In this document: in pieces, positions 22,989 through 34,714 of the stretch
How positions within the stretch are numbered: position 1 is the stretch's first letter
Layout of the letters: each line of letters opens with the position of its first letter
NCBI GenBank assembly: GCA_029449235.1
Contig: JANATG010000012.1
Coordinates: 124,001-188,000, forward strand
Length of the DNA: 64,000 nucleotides
Direction: 5' to 3'
Source of the DNA: Linnemannia schmuckeri
Taxonomy: Eukaryota; Mortierellomycota; Mortierellomycetes; Mortierellales; Mortierellaceae
The notes under the pieces: generated by a model
Databases searched by the model: none
What the model saw: the letters and a program-made list of their open reading frames with translations, nothing else
What the model was told of the DNA's origin: nothing
Made by a program: the position numbers and the translations under genes

Positions 22989-25191
22989 ATGAGCCAAAAC
23001 GAACAAAAAGCTGTCGGCTCGATCGACCCGTACGCCCACACCACAAGCAACCAGATCAATACTAGCTCCGCCCCAGTGAGAGACAACCCTGATAACCTCC
23101 AGGGATCCACCCACCATGCCGCAAGCCCATCCGTTGAAGGCGGGGTCTACCAACAGAACCAGGGTCCCCCTGACCCATTCTTAACTTCCAAAATAACAAC
23201 AACCCCCCCAACAACTACGACAGCAACACCAGTAACAACAACATCGGCAACCGCTTCTGACAGAAAACCATCATTGACTGACACATTGATTGCTGGCGCC
23301 GCCACCGCTGCCACAACCGCCACCATTGCCGCCACCAATGCGGTTGCAGCTGCGCGGAGACTGGTGGGCAACGACGGATCGTCCGAGATCGACCTGGACA
23401 ACGAAACCCCGGATACTGTTCAAATCGAAGAGACCTCATCGCCCAAGGGCGGCATTCTCAACTTTATTAAGTCTTCATCCACCAACAATGGACTCGAGTT
23501 CTCTCAACGCAAACTTTCCGTCAACAAGAACAAAAGGCATTCATCCCACCATCCCATATCATCTACAACAGCTGCTGCAGCATCTGTCCCGACCGTCACA
23601 CCTACAACCGTTCATAATGACGACACAGAGCACCCCATGCAAAACGCTGTGCCAAACAACACCGCTACCCAGACGACCAACAACACTACGCAACGCCTTA
23701 TGCAAACCTCTATGCAACACTCGATGCATAACTCTACGCAAGACTCCATGGAACAACAGCATCCTGTGCAACAGCAACAGCAGCACCCTATCCAACAGCA
23801 CCAACAACACTCTATCCAACAACAACGTCCCATACAGCAAGCCGTGCCAGCCAACGCCCAAACAGCAGCCCCAGCGCCTACAAACATAACCTTCTCCGAA
23901 AACCCACCGGTAGAGTCCTCGAAAAGGGTGTTCGCGCGAAAACAATGTTTTCAAAAAATCTTGAAACCCCATTCTCATTCACACCACTCACTCTAGTATT
24001 TCATTCTTTCCCGCACAGGTCACAAAAAACAACAACAATGGAACAAACACAACCACCGCCACTGTCGCTGGCGCCCCCACCAACTCACTCCTCCACAGGA
24101 GGAACAGCATCGCCGGTCAAACAGCCGTCCTGACCGAACCCCACCACACCCTCTACGTCACCCGCCAGGGCGGCGCCCGAAGCCACGCCCTCGGTGTCGA
24201 CCAACCCTCGGTCTCATCAACCTCCAAAACCATAAAGACCCAGACCCAATCCGGCCTAGGTGTCGACAAACCCGTCTACGTCGGCGTCCACGAGGACCCC
24301 AAGACCCAAGCCCGCCGACGTGGCAGTCTCCATGTCGACAAGACGCCCGTCTTTTCGCAGAATGCCCTCAACGACCCCAACGACAAGGACCAGAACTCGT
24401 ATACTGGGAACCTGGTTGAGTCCAACTCTGTCGCCGGCAATGAGAAGCCTGCCTCCTTGAAGGACTCGCTCTCTCGCCGCCGACGATCATCGTCCAGTGG
24501 TTTGAATGTTGATCCACCCACCGTCGCGACCAGCAACATCGCTGGATCAGGCTCGACCGACCATACCAACAATAACCGCCCCAAGGGAACTTACAATTCT
24601 GGAATCAACGTCGATCGCGCTGGCCATCACGACCGAAAGATCTCTGGGTTTGGAGTCGATAAACCCGCAATTGTCACTCACCAAATGGCCGCCGCCACCA
24701 AAACGAAAAACCTTTCTCCCATCGTACCAGGCCTCAACACCAAGACCACTACAACCAACAACAGGAGCCACTCTCCAACCCCCAGCAACCATCAAAACCC
24801 TCAAAACAGCACCATCCAACCTTACTCCACCACAACTACCACTTCCGAGACCGTAATCAACCCTGCAGAGATGGGTCCCACAATCACGTACCAAAACCCT
24901 CCTAGCTTCTCATCCTCTGCCCCAGTCGATCCCGTGGTCGTCCCTGCCGATTACGACGGCCCCATCCCACAAGTCAACCCTGGCGAGCAGGTCATCTGGG
25001 TTAAGAAGACTGTTGTCCAGACAGAGTACTACGATGGCGCTCCTGATAACACTGGTACTCCCATGCCACCAGCACCTACCCAGGATTCTGGTACCCAGAA
25101 CCGTCGTGGCAGCGCAGGCTCTCTCTTGGATCGCATCCGTGGTCGCCGCACTAGTGCCGTCTCAACTGACAAAGGCAAGCAGCGCACATAA
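22989..25191 (+). CDS. Disordered repeat protein with VD-P motifs
   Basis: Two exons. Exon 2 (24019-25191) follows a clear CACAG acceptor. The donor is either CCG|GTAGAG (exon 1 to 23909; 697 aa) or AGG|GTGTTC (to 23927; 703 aa); both are phase 0. The protein is low in complexity: Thr/Ala-rich at 60-120, a Gln/His/Met stretch at 215-290 (repeated QH, MQ and QQ), and Asn/Thr-rich at 310-330. In exon 2 a short motif recurs six times: ALGVDQP, GLGVDKP, SLHVDKT, GLNVDPP, GINVDRA, GFGVDKP. The C-terminus is basic (RRGSAGSLLDRIRGRRTS) and could be a phosphorylation or nucleic-acid-binding region. No signal peptide or membrane segment was seen, and I do not recognise a family. It converges with the GNAT gene, with 226 bp between stops. 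Confidence 0.75.
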
Positions 25192-25417
25192 AAAAAGGCA
25201 TCATATGGATGTCACCCTACCTGCAACTTATGTAATAAAAAAATATCTAATTGGTGAAACAATGAACATTATTGCTTTTTTATTCTCCTCGCGATGAAAA
25301 AAAAATGTGATTATGGTATGGTACAAGAAGGCTTTGAAATGATATTACAGGAGTAAGGGAGGGAGAAGGAGGAAGCGATAACAAAAAAATGGTCATTGTC
25401 GTTGTTGTCGTCCCTGG

Positions 25418-27367
25418 TTACGAGAAGCCGGTGCCGTCCCACTCCAGGCCAACATAATCATCGACAACACCCTTGGTATGGATCCGCTTGCGCATGATGA
25501 CGCCAATGTCCTTAGGGATTGCAGGCCATTCTTTACAATATTGGAAGCCCCACTTCTGGTAGACTTTGACGACCGGTCCAAGCGCATACAGAAGAATGTC
25601 CTTGTTCCTCAACGTGGCCAGTGCCTCGATCCTTGCCATCATCATCGCTCCGATTCCAGACTTCTGGTGCTCTTGGGAGACACAGATTTTGTCGACGTAG
25701 ATATAGCCCTTCATGAAGATGAATTGTGTAACTCCACGAACGGTCATCAGAGCTGGGTCGTCGGAAGGCTGGGACGAGCAAAAAATATCCACTGTAAAGT
25801 TGTCATCTAAGCTCGAGTCCAACGAGAGATCCATGTTGTACTGGTAGAACGACCGCTGGACAAGCTCGCTCGCCTGGTCAAATAACTCCTTTTGCGCCTT
25901 GTCGTATTTCAGGGCAAGCTCGGACTGGATCGTGAAACAGAAGCCTGTCAGGTAGATGTTGACCGTGTCTGTGAGCACATCTGGATAGTAAATAACTCCC
26001 GATTCCACGCACGCGCCTTTGTCGTTGTTTCGGTTGAGAATCGCTGGGTGTCGGTGTTGCAACTTCTGGTTCTTGTCCGCGTCCAGATCGGGGTTGTACT
26101 CCCAGCAAATGCTCAAATAGTTCCCCAAGTTCTTTTGAGGATTGCCCCAACCGCAAATGCTGACTATTATGAACAAAATAAATCAAGTAATAGCCATGTA
26201 AATGTCAGAACCTGTTGCATTAGACGACTGACTGTTGAATTATTTAGAATAAAAATATGAACTTACGTTTGCGCTTCTTAAACAGCGACGTCTCACGCGC
26301 CAACTTTGACGAGGACATGTAGTTGGCCAAGCGCTTTGTGCGCCAGGCATCATCCCGCTCGCTCCAGCTGACAAAATCCACCGACTCGTGAACCTTCAGC
26401 TGCTTGTACTGTGTCTTGCGCTTCTCGAGTGACTCCAGTGATGTCGATCCCGTCAGAGACAGATCATCGACTCCTTTGATGGGCAACCTTGGAGGTCGGG
26501 GTCGAAGGTTGTGTCGGGCAACGAACTGCACTTTTGGAGCTTCACCTTCCTTGCTGGGGAGTGCGAGGCTGATTTTCCTGGTTTTCGAGATGGCTGGTAA
26601 TGATACTATGATGTATCGACAAAAAATAATACTGAGTGGGCACTCTTTATGGGTGGCAAATATTTTGCAAAAAAAAAAAAGAAGAAACAACTTACGGCCT
26701 CGACTTTTGAACTGGGCATTGTATCTCTTGCCCCGTTGATCCTCATGAAATGCGCGAACCTTCTCCTTGCGCTCCAAAGTTTTGTATGCCTCTGTCTTCA
26801 TGAGGCTGCTTCTGGCACCACTCTTGAACTGCAACCGCCGCTTGAATTTGTCCAGTTCGACTCTTCTGGGCGATGGGGGGATAAACTTTTCCAATTCCTT
26901 CGGAAACATCGAGTGAATGCTGGATCCTCGGGGTGTAGTGATAGTCTCGCCTAATTGGTCGTGGAAAAGGGGCGAATGGTTTTTCTTAATTAATGCCAGG
27001 GGCCAAACATTAGGAAAGCTTTGTCAATCCCCAGATTTTTCTTGCGCGCGCCGTAACAAAAGCCATCCTTACCATGACCGACATAGTCTGCCATCTTTTT
27101 CCTCAAACGGTCGCTTCGCCGATTTCCTGACGGTGTGCCCACTGATTCCTCGACGACTACAAAAGGTAGAAATAAAGCAAAGCATTTGTCAGGAACCATT
27201 GTAGACGCTCCTTGACTTTGAACAGTCAATACATCATCAACTGAGCAAAACTTACTCTGGGCTGTGCGGGCTCGAGTTTTGCGGGGAGGCGTTTTGGCGC
27301 CATCTTCCAGAATGAGCTCTTCTCGGCCTAGCTCAGCGGGCTGTTTGGGTGGGCGTGGGGATAACAT
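25418..27367 (-). CDS. GNAT-family N-acetyltransferase
   Basis: Five exons (27256-27367, 27073-27156, 26696-26950, 26267-26593, 25418-26163; all phase 1, GT-AG) give 507 residues. The N-terminal 250 residues are basic and Pro-rich (PPRKTRART, NRRSDRLRKK) with no recognised fold. The C-terminal domain is a GNAT fold: strand-helix with KICVSQEHQKSGIGAMMMAR, where QKSGIG (about 426-431) fits the acetyl-CoA-binding R/Q-x-x-G-x-G/A signature, followed by LYALGPVVKVYQKWGFQ typical of motif B. The basic N-terminus suggests a chromatin or nuclear substrate, but this is inference. The ATG at 27367 is preceded by TTGCAG, so a leader intron is possible. Confidence 0.82.
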
Positions 27368-28255
27368 ATTGTTGGCGTGCTGCAATAGGGTGTATAGCGA
27401 CTGGTGTAGTAACTAAGGATGACACAAAGGCAACATATTAGTTAACCTGTTCCAATTGTCAATCCATATCCTGTATTCGTATATTGATTACAATCCAGGT
27501 TGAAACCGATGTCGTAGCTTCCTCGTTGTTCCTAGCGACGCTCTTCACCAGCCTGCGCCATGAAACAAAAAGTGGCACTCCATGCTCTTCAAGTCCATTC
27601 GTGTCAAGTTCTGCTGCAACAATTTTGTTCATCCATTAGAGTCTTTACTTACTTCTCTGCGCCTACACAGCCTCCTTCTGAGGTTCCTGGTCCTGAATTC
27701 AGAGGTTTTCTGGAAAAGTAGACCAACCTTTCAACTTAGTCGCCGATGGGAATAATAAAGGTTCTGACAATTCTTCTGCGCAATGAATTCGAGAGTGGGG
27801 GGAGTGAGTGGCTGTTGCTTGAGAGGTATTGAGCGAGTAGAGATGACTCAACAGTAGTTGCGTGGCGTGTCCGTGGGAGAATAGGTTGTGCTGAAGTCTG
27901 CTCGGGCGTGAAAGGAGTCCTGTTCTTTGTTGAGGAAGACAAGCAGACTTGATGGTGAAGAACAAAAAAACGAAAGCTCGTTTTGGCTTGTCCTTGCAAA
28001 TTAAAATATCAAAGGACCTTTGTTGTGACCACTTGCTATTTGCACGGTCCCAGAACACTAAATTTTTTCGAATCTTTCAGTCTTGTTCCTGAATTTGTTT
28101 CTGCACCAAATGAGGCGTTAAGACGCTTAGCCAAAGGCTGAAGTAAGGGTAAACAGTATCTGACGTAATTTTAAGTTCCTGGGGCCTCGGTTCCCGAGAT
28201 TTTTAAATATAGATATATATTAATTATTAAAATGGGTCTAAGTATCTAACTACAA
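27368..28255. other. Intergenic, no gene seen
   Basis: AT-rich DNA between the GNAT gene start and the tRNA-Tyr. The part near 27380-27420 is probably GNAT leader. The last 80 bp (28178-28255) belong to the segment duplicated around the second tRNA-Tyr. No ORF with coding character was found. Confidence 0.5.
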
Positions 28256-28338
28256 CCGAAAATAGCTCAGTTGGTAGAGCGGGAGACTGTAGTTAGTCTG
28301 TCATCTCTAGGTCCCTGGTTCAAATCCGGGTTTTCGGA
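28256..28338 (+). tRNA. tRNA-Tyr (GTA), intron-containing
   Basis: The acceptor stem CCGAAAA/TTTTCGG pairs perfectly, the D stem is GCTC/GAGC, and the T arm CCTGG-TTCAAAT-CCGGG pairs with one G-U. The anticodon arm GGAGA-CTGTAG carries GTA and is followed by a 10-nt intron (TTAGTCTGTC) at the usual position 37/38 before A-TCTCT. A T run directly downstream (28341-28345) fits an RNA polymerase III terminator. Mature length is 73 nt. A second copy lies inverted at 39904-39986. Confidence 0.95.
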
Positions 28339-28439
28339 TGTTTTTGCCTTAAGAATTTTTTTTTGTTTCTTTGGTTGGTGGCAACCTTTGGCATCCAACG
28401 CGGACCGATATTCCCACCCATCACACATGGGGAATAAGA

Positions 28440-29139
28440 TAATCTGACTTCGGTCGTATTTTTTTCATCTGCTGTCAGAATAACTAATCTGACATTGATG
28501 TCAAAATAGCGTTTTTTTCTAGCTAATCTGAAATGTGCTGTCAAATTGCCATTTTCAAGAAAAGTTGTTCTGACATGCCCTCAATTTCTGATTATCTGGA
28601 TATTCTGACATGTAACACTCATATGAAGGAAAATAAACGCCATCCATTTCAACACATCAAATGTCGAGTCTAAGGGTGGGTGGATCCTTGGAGAGTGTCA
28701 AGTGAGTTCAAGTGCCTATTTTTGTCCAAGAGTTCAATTGGCCCTGGATATCCGTTTCGTTTCGTAACTCTGAAGAGGACGTTTCATTTTTCCTCTTCTA
28801 GTAGTTTTTTCAAGGCCATTTCGTTTCGCAACTCTGAATAGGACGTTTCGTTTTACCTCTTTTAGTAGAATTTTTCGCGACCATTTCGACCTTCATAAAT
28901 AAAAACGAAATGAAAGGGGGTTTGCTGTATGCGAGCACAGCAGTTAATCTGACTATAAAAAAAGATATTCTGACATGTTTCCAAAATTATGTTGTCAGAA
29001 TATCTTTGGCGGGCTGATAATCTGACATTTGTTGCTGTCAGAATATCTGGTTAATCTGACATGCTGTTAGAATATCTGGCTAATCTTGCTATAGTGTCGG
29101 AATAATTAAACTGACATTATAGTCAGAATATCTTCTTCC
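28440..29139. repeat. Field of palindromic TCTGACAT / GTCAGAATATC repeats
   Basis: About a dozen copies of AATCTGACAT and its complement-like partner GTCAGAATATC alternate, most densely at 28940-29139. Examples are near 28475, 28490, 28569, 28603, 28946, 28968, 28994, 29020, 29036, 29055 and 29122. The motifs are half-sites of one inverted repeat, so neighbouring copies can pair. The field is bounded on both sides by ACACATGGGGAATA (about 28425 and 29143, same orientation). No coding sequence is present. It is probably the body of a non-autonomous element or a small satellite. Confidence 0.65.
28745..28885. repeat. Two tandem copies of a unit of about 68 bp
   Basis: The sequence CATTTCGTTTCG / CGTTTCGTTTCG, AACTCTGAA, AGGACGTTTC, CCTCTT and TAGTAG occurs in the same order twice (about 28748-28815 and 28816-28882). 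A partial third start (CCATTTCGAC) follows. It lies inside the palindromic repeat field. Confidence 0.6.
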
Positions 29140-29142
29140 CAC

Positions 29143-29723
29143 ACATGGGGAATATCCTATTAATTACCCACCCTTTTTTTTGGCTCCTTAAATGTTGCCC
29201 ATAGTAAAATCTATTCGTTGCCCACAGTTTTGCTCTAATCCGGTGCCCATCCCGAAATCTTTGGCGTTGCCCATAACTCTGCTGCCATATGTCGGCCTAT
29301 TTTCCTTCCTCCACCTGCGCGAAAGAGAAAGAGAAAGAGAAAGAGAAAGAGAAAGAGAAAGAGAACAAAGAAGACGCGGGGCTCATAGGTATACGGCTTG
29401 ATACATGAGGCAACATGTCTGCAATGGACATGCTGTTGTCAAGGACGATGTACGGGTAGGCGAAAAAGAAGATGGACGAGAAAGGGAATAAAGTATACAC
29501 GGAACTCAGAGATACATAACTCTATACATGAAGCAACAATGTCGATAATGGTACAGGTGGCAGAGAGAACAAGAAAGAGAACAAAGAAAATGCGCGACTC
29601 ATGAGGATACAGCTCGATACATGGGCAACTATGTAGAGGGGGCGACGAGTAGACTTTACTATGGGCAATATATAAGGAGCCACAAAAGGGTGGGCAACAA
29701 ATAGATATATCCCACAAATGGTC
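29143..29723. mobile_element. MITE-like element with imperfect terminal inverted repeats
   Basis: The left end reads CCCACCC-T8-GGCTCCTTAAA-TGTTGCCCATAGTAAA. The right end, reverse-complemented, reads CCCACCCTTTTGTGGCTCCTTATATATTGCCCATAGTAAA. Similarity extends outward to GGGGAATATC / GGGATATATC, so the inverted repeats are roughly 75 bp and imperfect. Inside the left end GTTGCCCA recurs about every 25 bp. The interior holds a GAAAGA microsatellite and three diverged units of about 95-120 bp, each with GAAAG-GAA-AAAG then GATACATGA/GTACATGGG-like sequence and CAAC-ATGT. There is no transposase. A target-site duplication could not be fixed because the ends are diverged. Confidence 0.65.
29322..29366. 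repeat. GAAAGA microsatellite
   Basis: About seven copies of GAAAGA in a row inside the MITE-like element. Confidence 0.9.
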
Positions 29724-29879
29724 ACTGTCAACTATTTTTTTGTTTTGAAGTAAACCGGACCAAATTAGTCATTGGCTAACACGAACGTCCTGAAAACACG
29801 GGTACTTTTTTTCTCAGGAACGTAGACAATACAAATGCTGCAAAAGTAATTTGCATTTTTATTATGTTTACCCGTATGC

Positions 29880-31661
29880 GAGCTATTCAGAGTCGTAGCG
29901 AGTTTTATACACTTCCAGTCCTGGCATTCTCGCCACACCAACCGAACAGGTTCAGTCGGTATATAAGTCGTTATCAAACAGGGCGTGTGGAATTCAATAA
30001 ACTTGAGTTTCGGCCAATGTTCAACCACCCAAATCTGTCTTTGTCTGAACTCGATTCTTGGCAGCATTTCATATTGGTTGAATGATTCTTGGGCTTGCCT
30101 CAGATCCCTCAGATCTCCCAGTAACTGCGCCAATCAAGACGAGCTGCGACCTGATCCTCCAGCGTCGATACTGCAACAAAGGTCTTGTTCATGTACGTTA
30201 TATACGCGACGTCTCGCCGCTCTACTGCAACTCTCAAATCCAAACCCCGCAAGTCCGTCAAGACCGTAAGCTGACGATAGAGTCTCTCCAGTCCAATCAT
30301 CCAGCGGGGCATCGAATTCGAGAAGACAAACTCTTCCTTATTCGGTGCTTCCTGCTCCTTGGCGAATTGGGGGTGTAATTTCAACTCCCTGAGCTTGGTG
30401 GACTTCCATGGCTTCTCTACAAGATCTTTCAATGGAATCTTGAAGTCTAATTGCCAGAAGGAGCTATTCCTGAATGCCTCTAAGACCGGACTCCCGACGA
30501 AAATCCAGATGACGGACCCTGCATTGATATAATGACAGTCACCGAGGACAATGCTCTTGACCGAGCTCGCCTGTTAATAGAGGCCCTCATCAAGCGACTC
30601 TCAATCCTTCTCGTGCTCTCTGATTTGAAGGGACTCCGCAGTGTTGGACGGCATGGACTGAGGGAATGCGATAGCCATCGACGCGCCCCTATCGGTGAAA
30701 AGATGATGGTTGCTCAGAGCCTCCAGTTTAGTACAGACCTTGACAGCACAACTGACAATGTCATAGACGTCTGCAACTCGGGGGCAGTCGATAGAGGGCC
30801 TATCCATTAAGGTAAGTTTCGGATGGAATCTCAAACTGAGAAAAATGCGCCGCAGTCAAAGTCGCGTCCATGGATGTTCAGCCGCCACTTTGTCAGTCGT
30901 CTCAAAGGTTCCTTGAGCTTCATGACCGGCCCCAGTAACGTCGACAGCGTCTCCTCCGACGCTGCATCTTCCTCATACAAATTAAACTCGGCACCCTGGA
31001 CAGGATTCTCAGGACGGTTAAAATAAAAGGACTCGGAGGTCGGGATATCCTTAGGCAGGAGACTTGAGAACATGTTCGGCGGCAAGTTCATCTGTAGAGA
31101 ATGTAATGGTCAATGACCGGAGTGTGTTGATGGACGAGACGAGATTTGCAACAAAGCTGAGCTCGAGCCTGGGTTGAACTGGAAGAGGTCCAAAATGAGG
31201 GTGGTATGCCGAGGACTGAGGCGGATGGAGTACAGGAATTGGGAAGGGAAACAGTTGGCCTTGCAAAGGCGGACAGAGTGTCGAGTGGGATGATGGATGC
31301 GAGTACGTTGGGCGGTGGTGATGGTGTGTTGGAGCGCCGAAGAAGCAGGTGTGGAAGTCGCAAAGAAAGCTAGTATCGAACTACAGTCTTGGAGGATATC
31401 GAATATGCACTTGTAGTATCGCGAAAAGGTCAAGTTTCGACCTTGAGCCAGCGGATAACTCTGACATGCTTTGCGACGCCAAGGAAACTGGCATATTCCA
31501 ACGGTCACACAGTTAGAGGCCTCGATAGAAAAGAGGTAGGCAGACGTCGTGGTTGTTGTCAGTGTCAAGTGGAAAGAGAAGATGCTATTGTGGTCGAGGT
31601 GTGATGCAACCATGAGGATCAGTTCTAGCATGTCCTTGAATTGGTCGAGCGCCGTCTCCAT
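29880..31661 (-). pseudogene. Eroded F-box paralogue
   Basis: Starting at METALDQFKDMLELILMVAS (31661), pieces of the local F-box family follow in order but in different frames: SRYYKCIFDILQD (about 31400), TLSTLLGPVMKLKEPLRRLT (30900-30960), MPRWMIGLERLYRQLTVLTDL (about 30270-30310) and VVEHWPKLKFIEFHT (about 30000). Several frameshifts and stops separate them, so no full-length protein is possible. Its closest structural match is the intact copy at 36631-38448 (shared YYSCMFDILQ, EEDAELEETVSTLLGPMM). Confidence 0.85.
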
Positions 31662-32379
31662 GGCAGATTCCATGACAACAAGGAGAGTGACTGTAGTGAA
31701 ATGGCAGTTAAGGAGGAGTGAAAGTGTGGGAGGGTGAAAAAGCAGGAGAGGGAGTGAGTGTGCCAGTGTGCGTGGGAGAAAGGAAAAAAAAAAAAAAGAT
31801 GACTGGGCAATCGTCATTTTTTAATTTGGCGGCAAACGCCTTTTTTTTTGTATTCTCTCAGCTTCGTCTATGCGACGTCGTTTACTTTTTCACGGACATA
31901 AGGCACTATGTTTTCAGTGTCCATATGCCCGTGCTTGCTCTCCAGAGAGGTTTGGTTTCGTGAAATGCATATGAACGCAGGTACGGACGACTGTGACGAC
32001 AGAAACGACGCGTTGTTGTATTGGTGATGAGTGGTCAAGACTTTGAGACACCAAAACTTTATTTTGTTCACTTCCGGGACACGTTTGATCAGTAGTGTCT
32101 GTTCCAGGCATCTGTTCCTGGCAAATTTTTCAATACTATCAGAGATGACAGCATGCAAACCGAAGAATGAGGCATCAAAAAGGTATAATTCGCAGAGGAG
32201 AGACAGGCAGGGGGGAACGACAAAGTTGGCGCTTTGTCGTGTCAATTCGGGCTACCATTTTTTTGCTCGCTTCAGTCATAAGCCTACCTCGGATAAATAC
32301 TTCGTCCTCATTTTATTTGTAAGATCTCTTTCCTCATTCCCCCAACCCATCGTCTGTTCCTTTGTTACCATTCGCCACC
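31662..32379. other. Intergenic between divergent F-box copies
   Basis: Leader remnants of both neighbours: GA-rich near 31690-31790 (pyrimidines on the minus strand) and CT-rich at about 32320-32375 before CCATTCGCCACC-ATG. Nothing coding seen between. Confidence 0.45.
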
Positions 32380-34242
32380 ATGGAGACCGCACTGGACCGA
32401 TTCAAGGACATGCCCGGGCTGATCTTCATGGTCGCATCACTCCTCGACCACAAGGACATCTCCAATCTCCGCCTGACCTGCCAGAAGTACCACGACATCT
32501 GCCAGCACTTTCATTACCGCGATGTCCTACTCACCGATCGTTGGACAAAGGAGGGTCTGCAAACGCTGGCAAAGTCTGCCAGGTTAATCCGTTCGCTCGA
32601 GACTAGCGAGCGCGTCTGTACATTCTATTACTCGAGCATATCCCACACTCTCAGAAAATCTACACGACCAGTGGCGGTAGCAGCAGCGGTGCCTCACGAC
32701 AACTCGACCAATGCACCCAGCAAAAACACCACCACCCTATCCTCACTTCAATGGACCAGTCCTACTCAATTCATCGCCACCCTATCTCGTGACGTCCTGC
32801 GCGGTCTTTGCGACATGCAATTTTTTCCAGCAAAGTTCTTGTATGTGGCTTCCCTCTGTCCTCGCCTCACAGTCCTCAATTTGGGCGTGGTCAAGATCGA
32901 CAACAACTTTGAGCTCAACTTTTTGGCACGGGCTCTCTCCTCAATGAGCACTCTACGGTCGCTATCCCTGAAAATATACTAGGAGGCTCTCGCTGCTGAA
33001 GATACACTCAAAGCCCTCGTCCACAACCTTCCAGCCCTCCTAGAGTCCTTCTCTCTGCTTTTTGAGACCTTCGAGGGCCAGGGATTACCATCTGCGGATG
33101 AAGAAGATGGCAAGGAGGTCCGTTTGGTAGAGACGGTATCAGCATTATTGGGACCGATCACGGAGCGTAAGGAACCGCTCAGACGACTGACGGACTGGGG
33201 ACTGGTAATCGATTTCGGCGACATTGAGGCTGACGTCGTGGTGCAACTTTTGGAACTCCTTCCGGAACTTGTATCGATGGACGTACCCTCGATCGGCTTT
33301 CAAGCGCCAGTACACACCTTTGAAGTGGCGACCAGGATCAGCAAGGCGTGTCCCAAGTTGAAGCATCTGAGAAAGCTCCATACTCACACGGACAAGGAAG
33401 GGACCATGGCGCTGGCATTCCTTCACAGCATGCCCGTCAACACCGTCGAGTCCCTTTACATCGCTCGACTCTCTGAAGACGTCAGGACATTTGCAGATGG
33501 ACTCGACTTTCACAAAGGATCGATCAAGCGTATTGTATTTGACGGATGCCGCTGGATCGATGCCGACTCGTTGGTCTCGATTTTTTTTCAATCGTCGGTC
33601 TTGGAGGTGTTCAGGATTAGTATGTCCTTTGACTCAAGGTTTGAAATTCCGCTGGATCGTTTGGTCAGTCAACAGTGGGCGTCCTCCAAGTTTCGCGAGT
33701 TGAAACTGAACCTTCGACTAGCCGACAGTCAACGTAACTCGGAACAATCTACAGAGCTGCAGAGCATCATCGCGGATTCCACTCCAGATTGGACGATCGG
33801 ACTGGAGAGATTTTACCGCCAGATCGGGGTTCTGACCCAGTTACGAATTTTGGATCTGAAAGTCGCGGTGGTGCATAATCCTCGGAGTAGTGAGGGACAT
33901 TATCTCACATACAAGGACAAGACGTTTCTTGGATTGCTGACGCTTGAGGATCGAGCGAAAGGGCGAGTTGGATGGCTACAATTGCTGGCGGGCCTCGAGA
34001 ATCTCGAGGAGCTTCATGGGTCGTTCAACCTTGACATGATGTTACCTGGATTCGAGTTTGGACAGGATGAGGCAGACTGGATTGTCGAACACTGGCCCAA
34101 GCTCAAGTTTATCGAATTCTACACACATTATGAAGAAGACGATGTCGTGTTATCCCCGCTCGTTCAGTCGATGGTGAAAAAATTGCCAGGGCTAAAAGTC
34201 GCAAGAACATATACAGGCCCTTTTCTCTATCCATGGCATTGA
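32380..34242 (+). pseudogene. F-box paralogue with one in-frame TAG
   Basis: From the ATG at 32380 (context GCCACCATGG) the family protein METALDRFKDMPGLIFMVA runs 200 codons to a TAG at 32980-32982 and then continues in the same frame for 420 codons to the normal family end at 34242. Paralogues have a residue at the stop position (YSDHIAPKEV and LDVLTAKEVL align with Y-stop-EALAAEDTL), so a single base change such as TCG to TAG explains it. The downstream part keeps the family blocks ALLGPITERKEPLRRLTDW, PDWTIGLERFYRQIG and VEHWPKLKFIEFYT without further damage. The truncated product would hold the F-box and little of the ligand region. Recent inactivation, a segregating allele or an assembly error are all possible; no known readthrough context follows the TAG. 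Confidence 0.8.
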
Positions 34243-34714
34243 TGCAAAGAGAATAAACATCCCACTATTCGAAAAATGTCATAGAAAATGCCAAGCAGAA
34301 ATACAACAGGTTATACTCGTCCGAATCGTCAAAACACGTATCAATTTGTTCTCTCAGTGCTCTAGCGCGTTTGTATGTGACTGTGAGGAAATTTCGGTTA
34401 ACTGCCTTTTTTGTTTTTCCTCGCGTCGCTCACCAGACATTTTCACGCACGAAAGGCGCGACAGGAGCGCGTTTGATGAGTGATAACGCATGTGCCTGAA
34501 GTTAATAGTCTTTCTCTACCAAAAGCACAATAGCAACGGAAAGCAACCAATACACTAGCTGGGGGCACAGTTGACAGCATTTCTCGCACGCATATTAATT
34601 TTCGTTCTTCTGACTCACTTTGCATCCTTTCTATCTCATTCATTCATTCATTCATTCATTCATTCATTCCTCAACTCCATCCACCCTCCCTTCGCTTTTT
34701 ACCCATTCGCCACC
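34243..34714. other. Intergenic with CATT microsatellite in an F-box leader
   Basis: AT-rich sequence followed by eight copies of CATT at 34637-34669, then a CT-rich leader and ACCCATTCGCCACC directly before the ATG at 34715. The same last bases precede the 32380 copy. Confidence 0.5.

Noticed and set aside
28178..28420. tRNA-Tyr copies as heads of a SINE
   Set aside because: Both copies keep perfect stems, a correctly placed intron and a terminator, so they look like working genes. There is no A-rich tail or target-site duplication.
29166..29275. CRISPR-like spacing of GTTGCCCA
   Set aside because: The repeat is only 8 bp, imperfect and inside an inverted-repeat element, in a eukaryotic genome.
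32980..32982. Programmed stop-codon readthrough or recoding
   Set aside because: The base after TAG is G and no known readthrough context follows. Decayed paralogues nearby make simple inactivation more likely.
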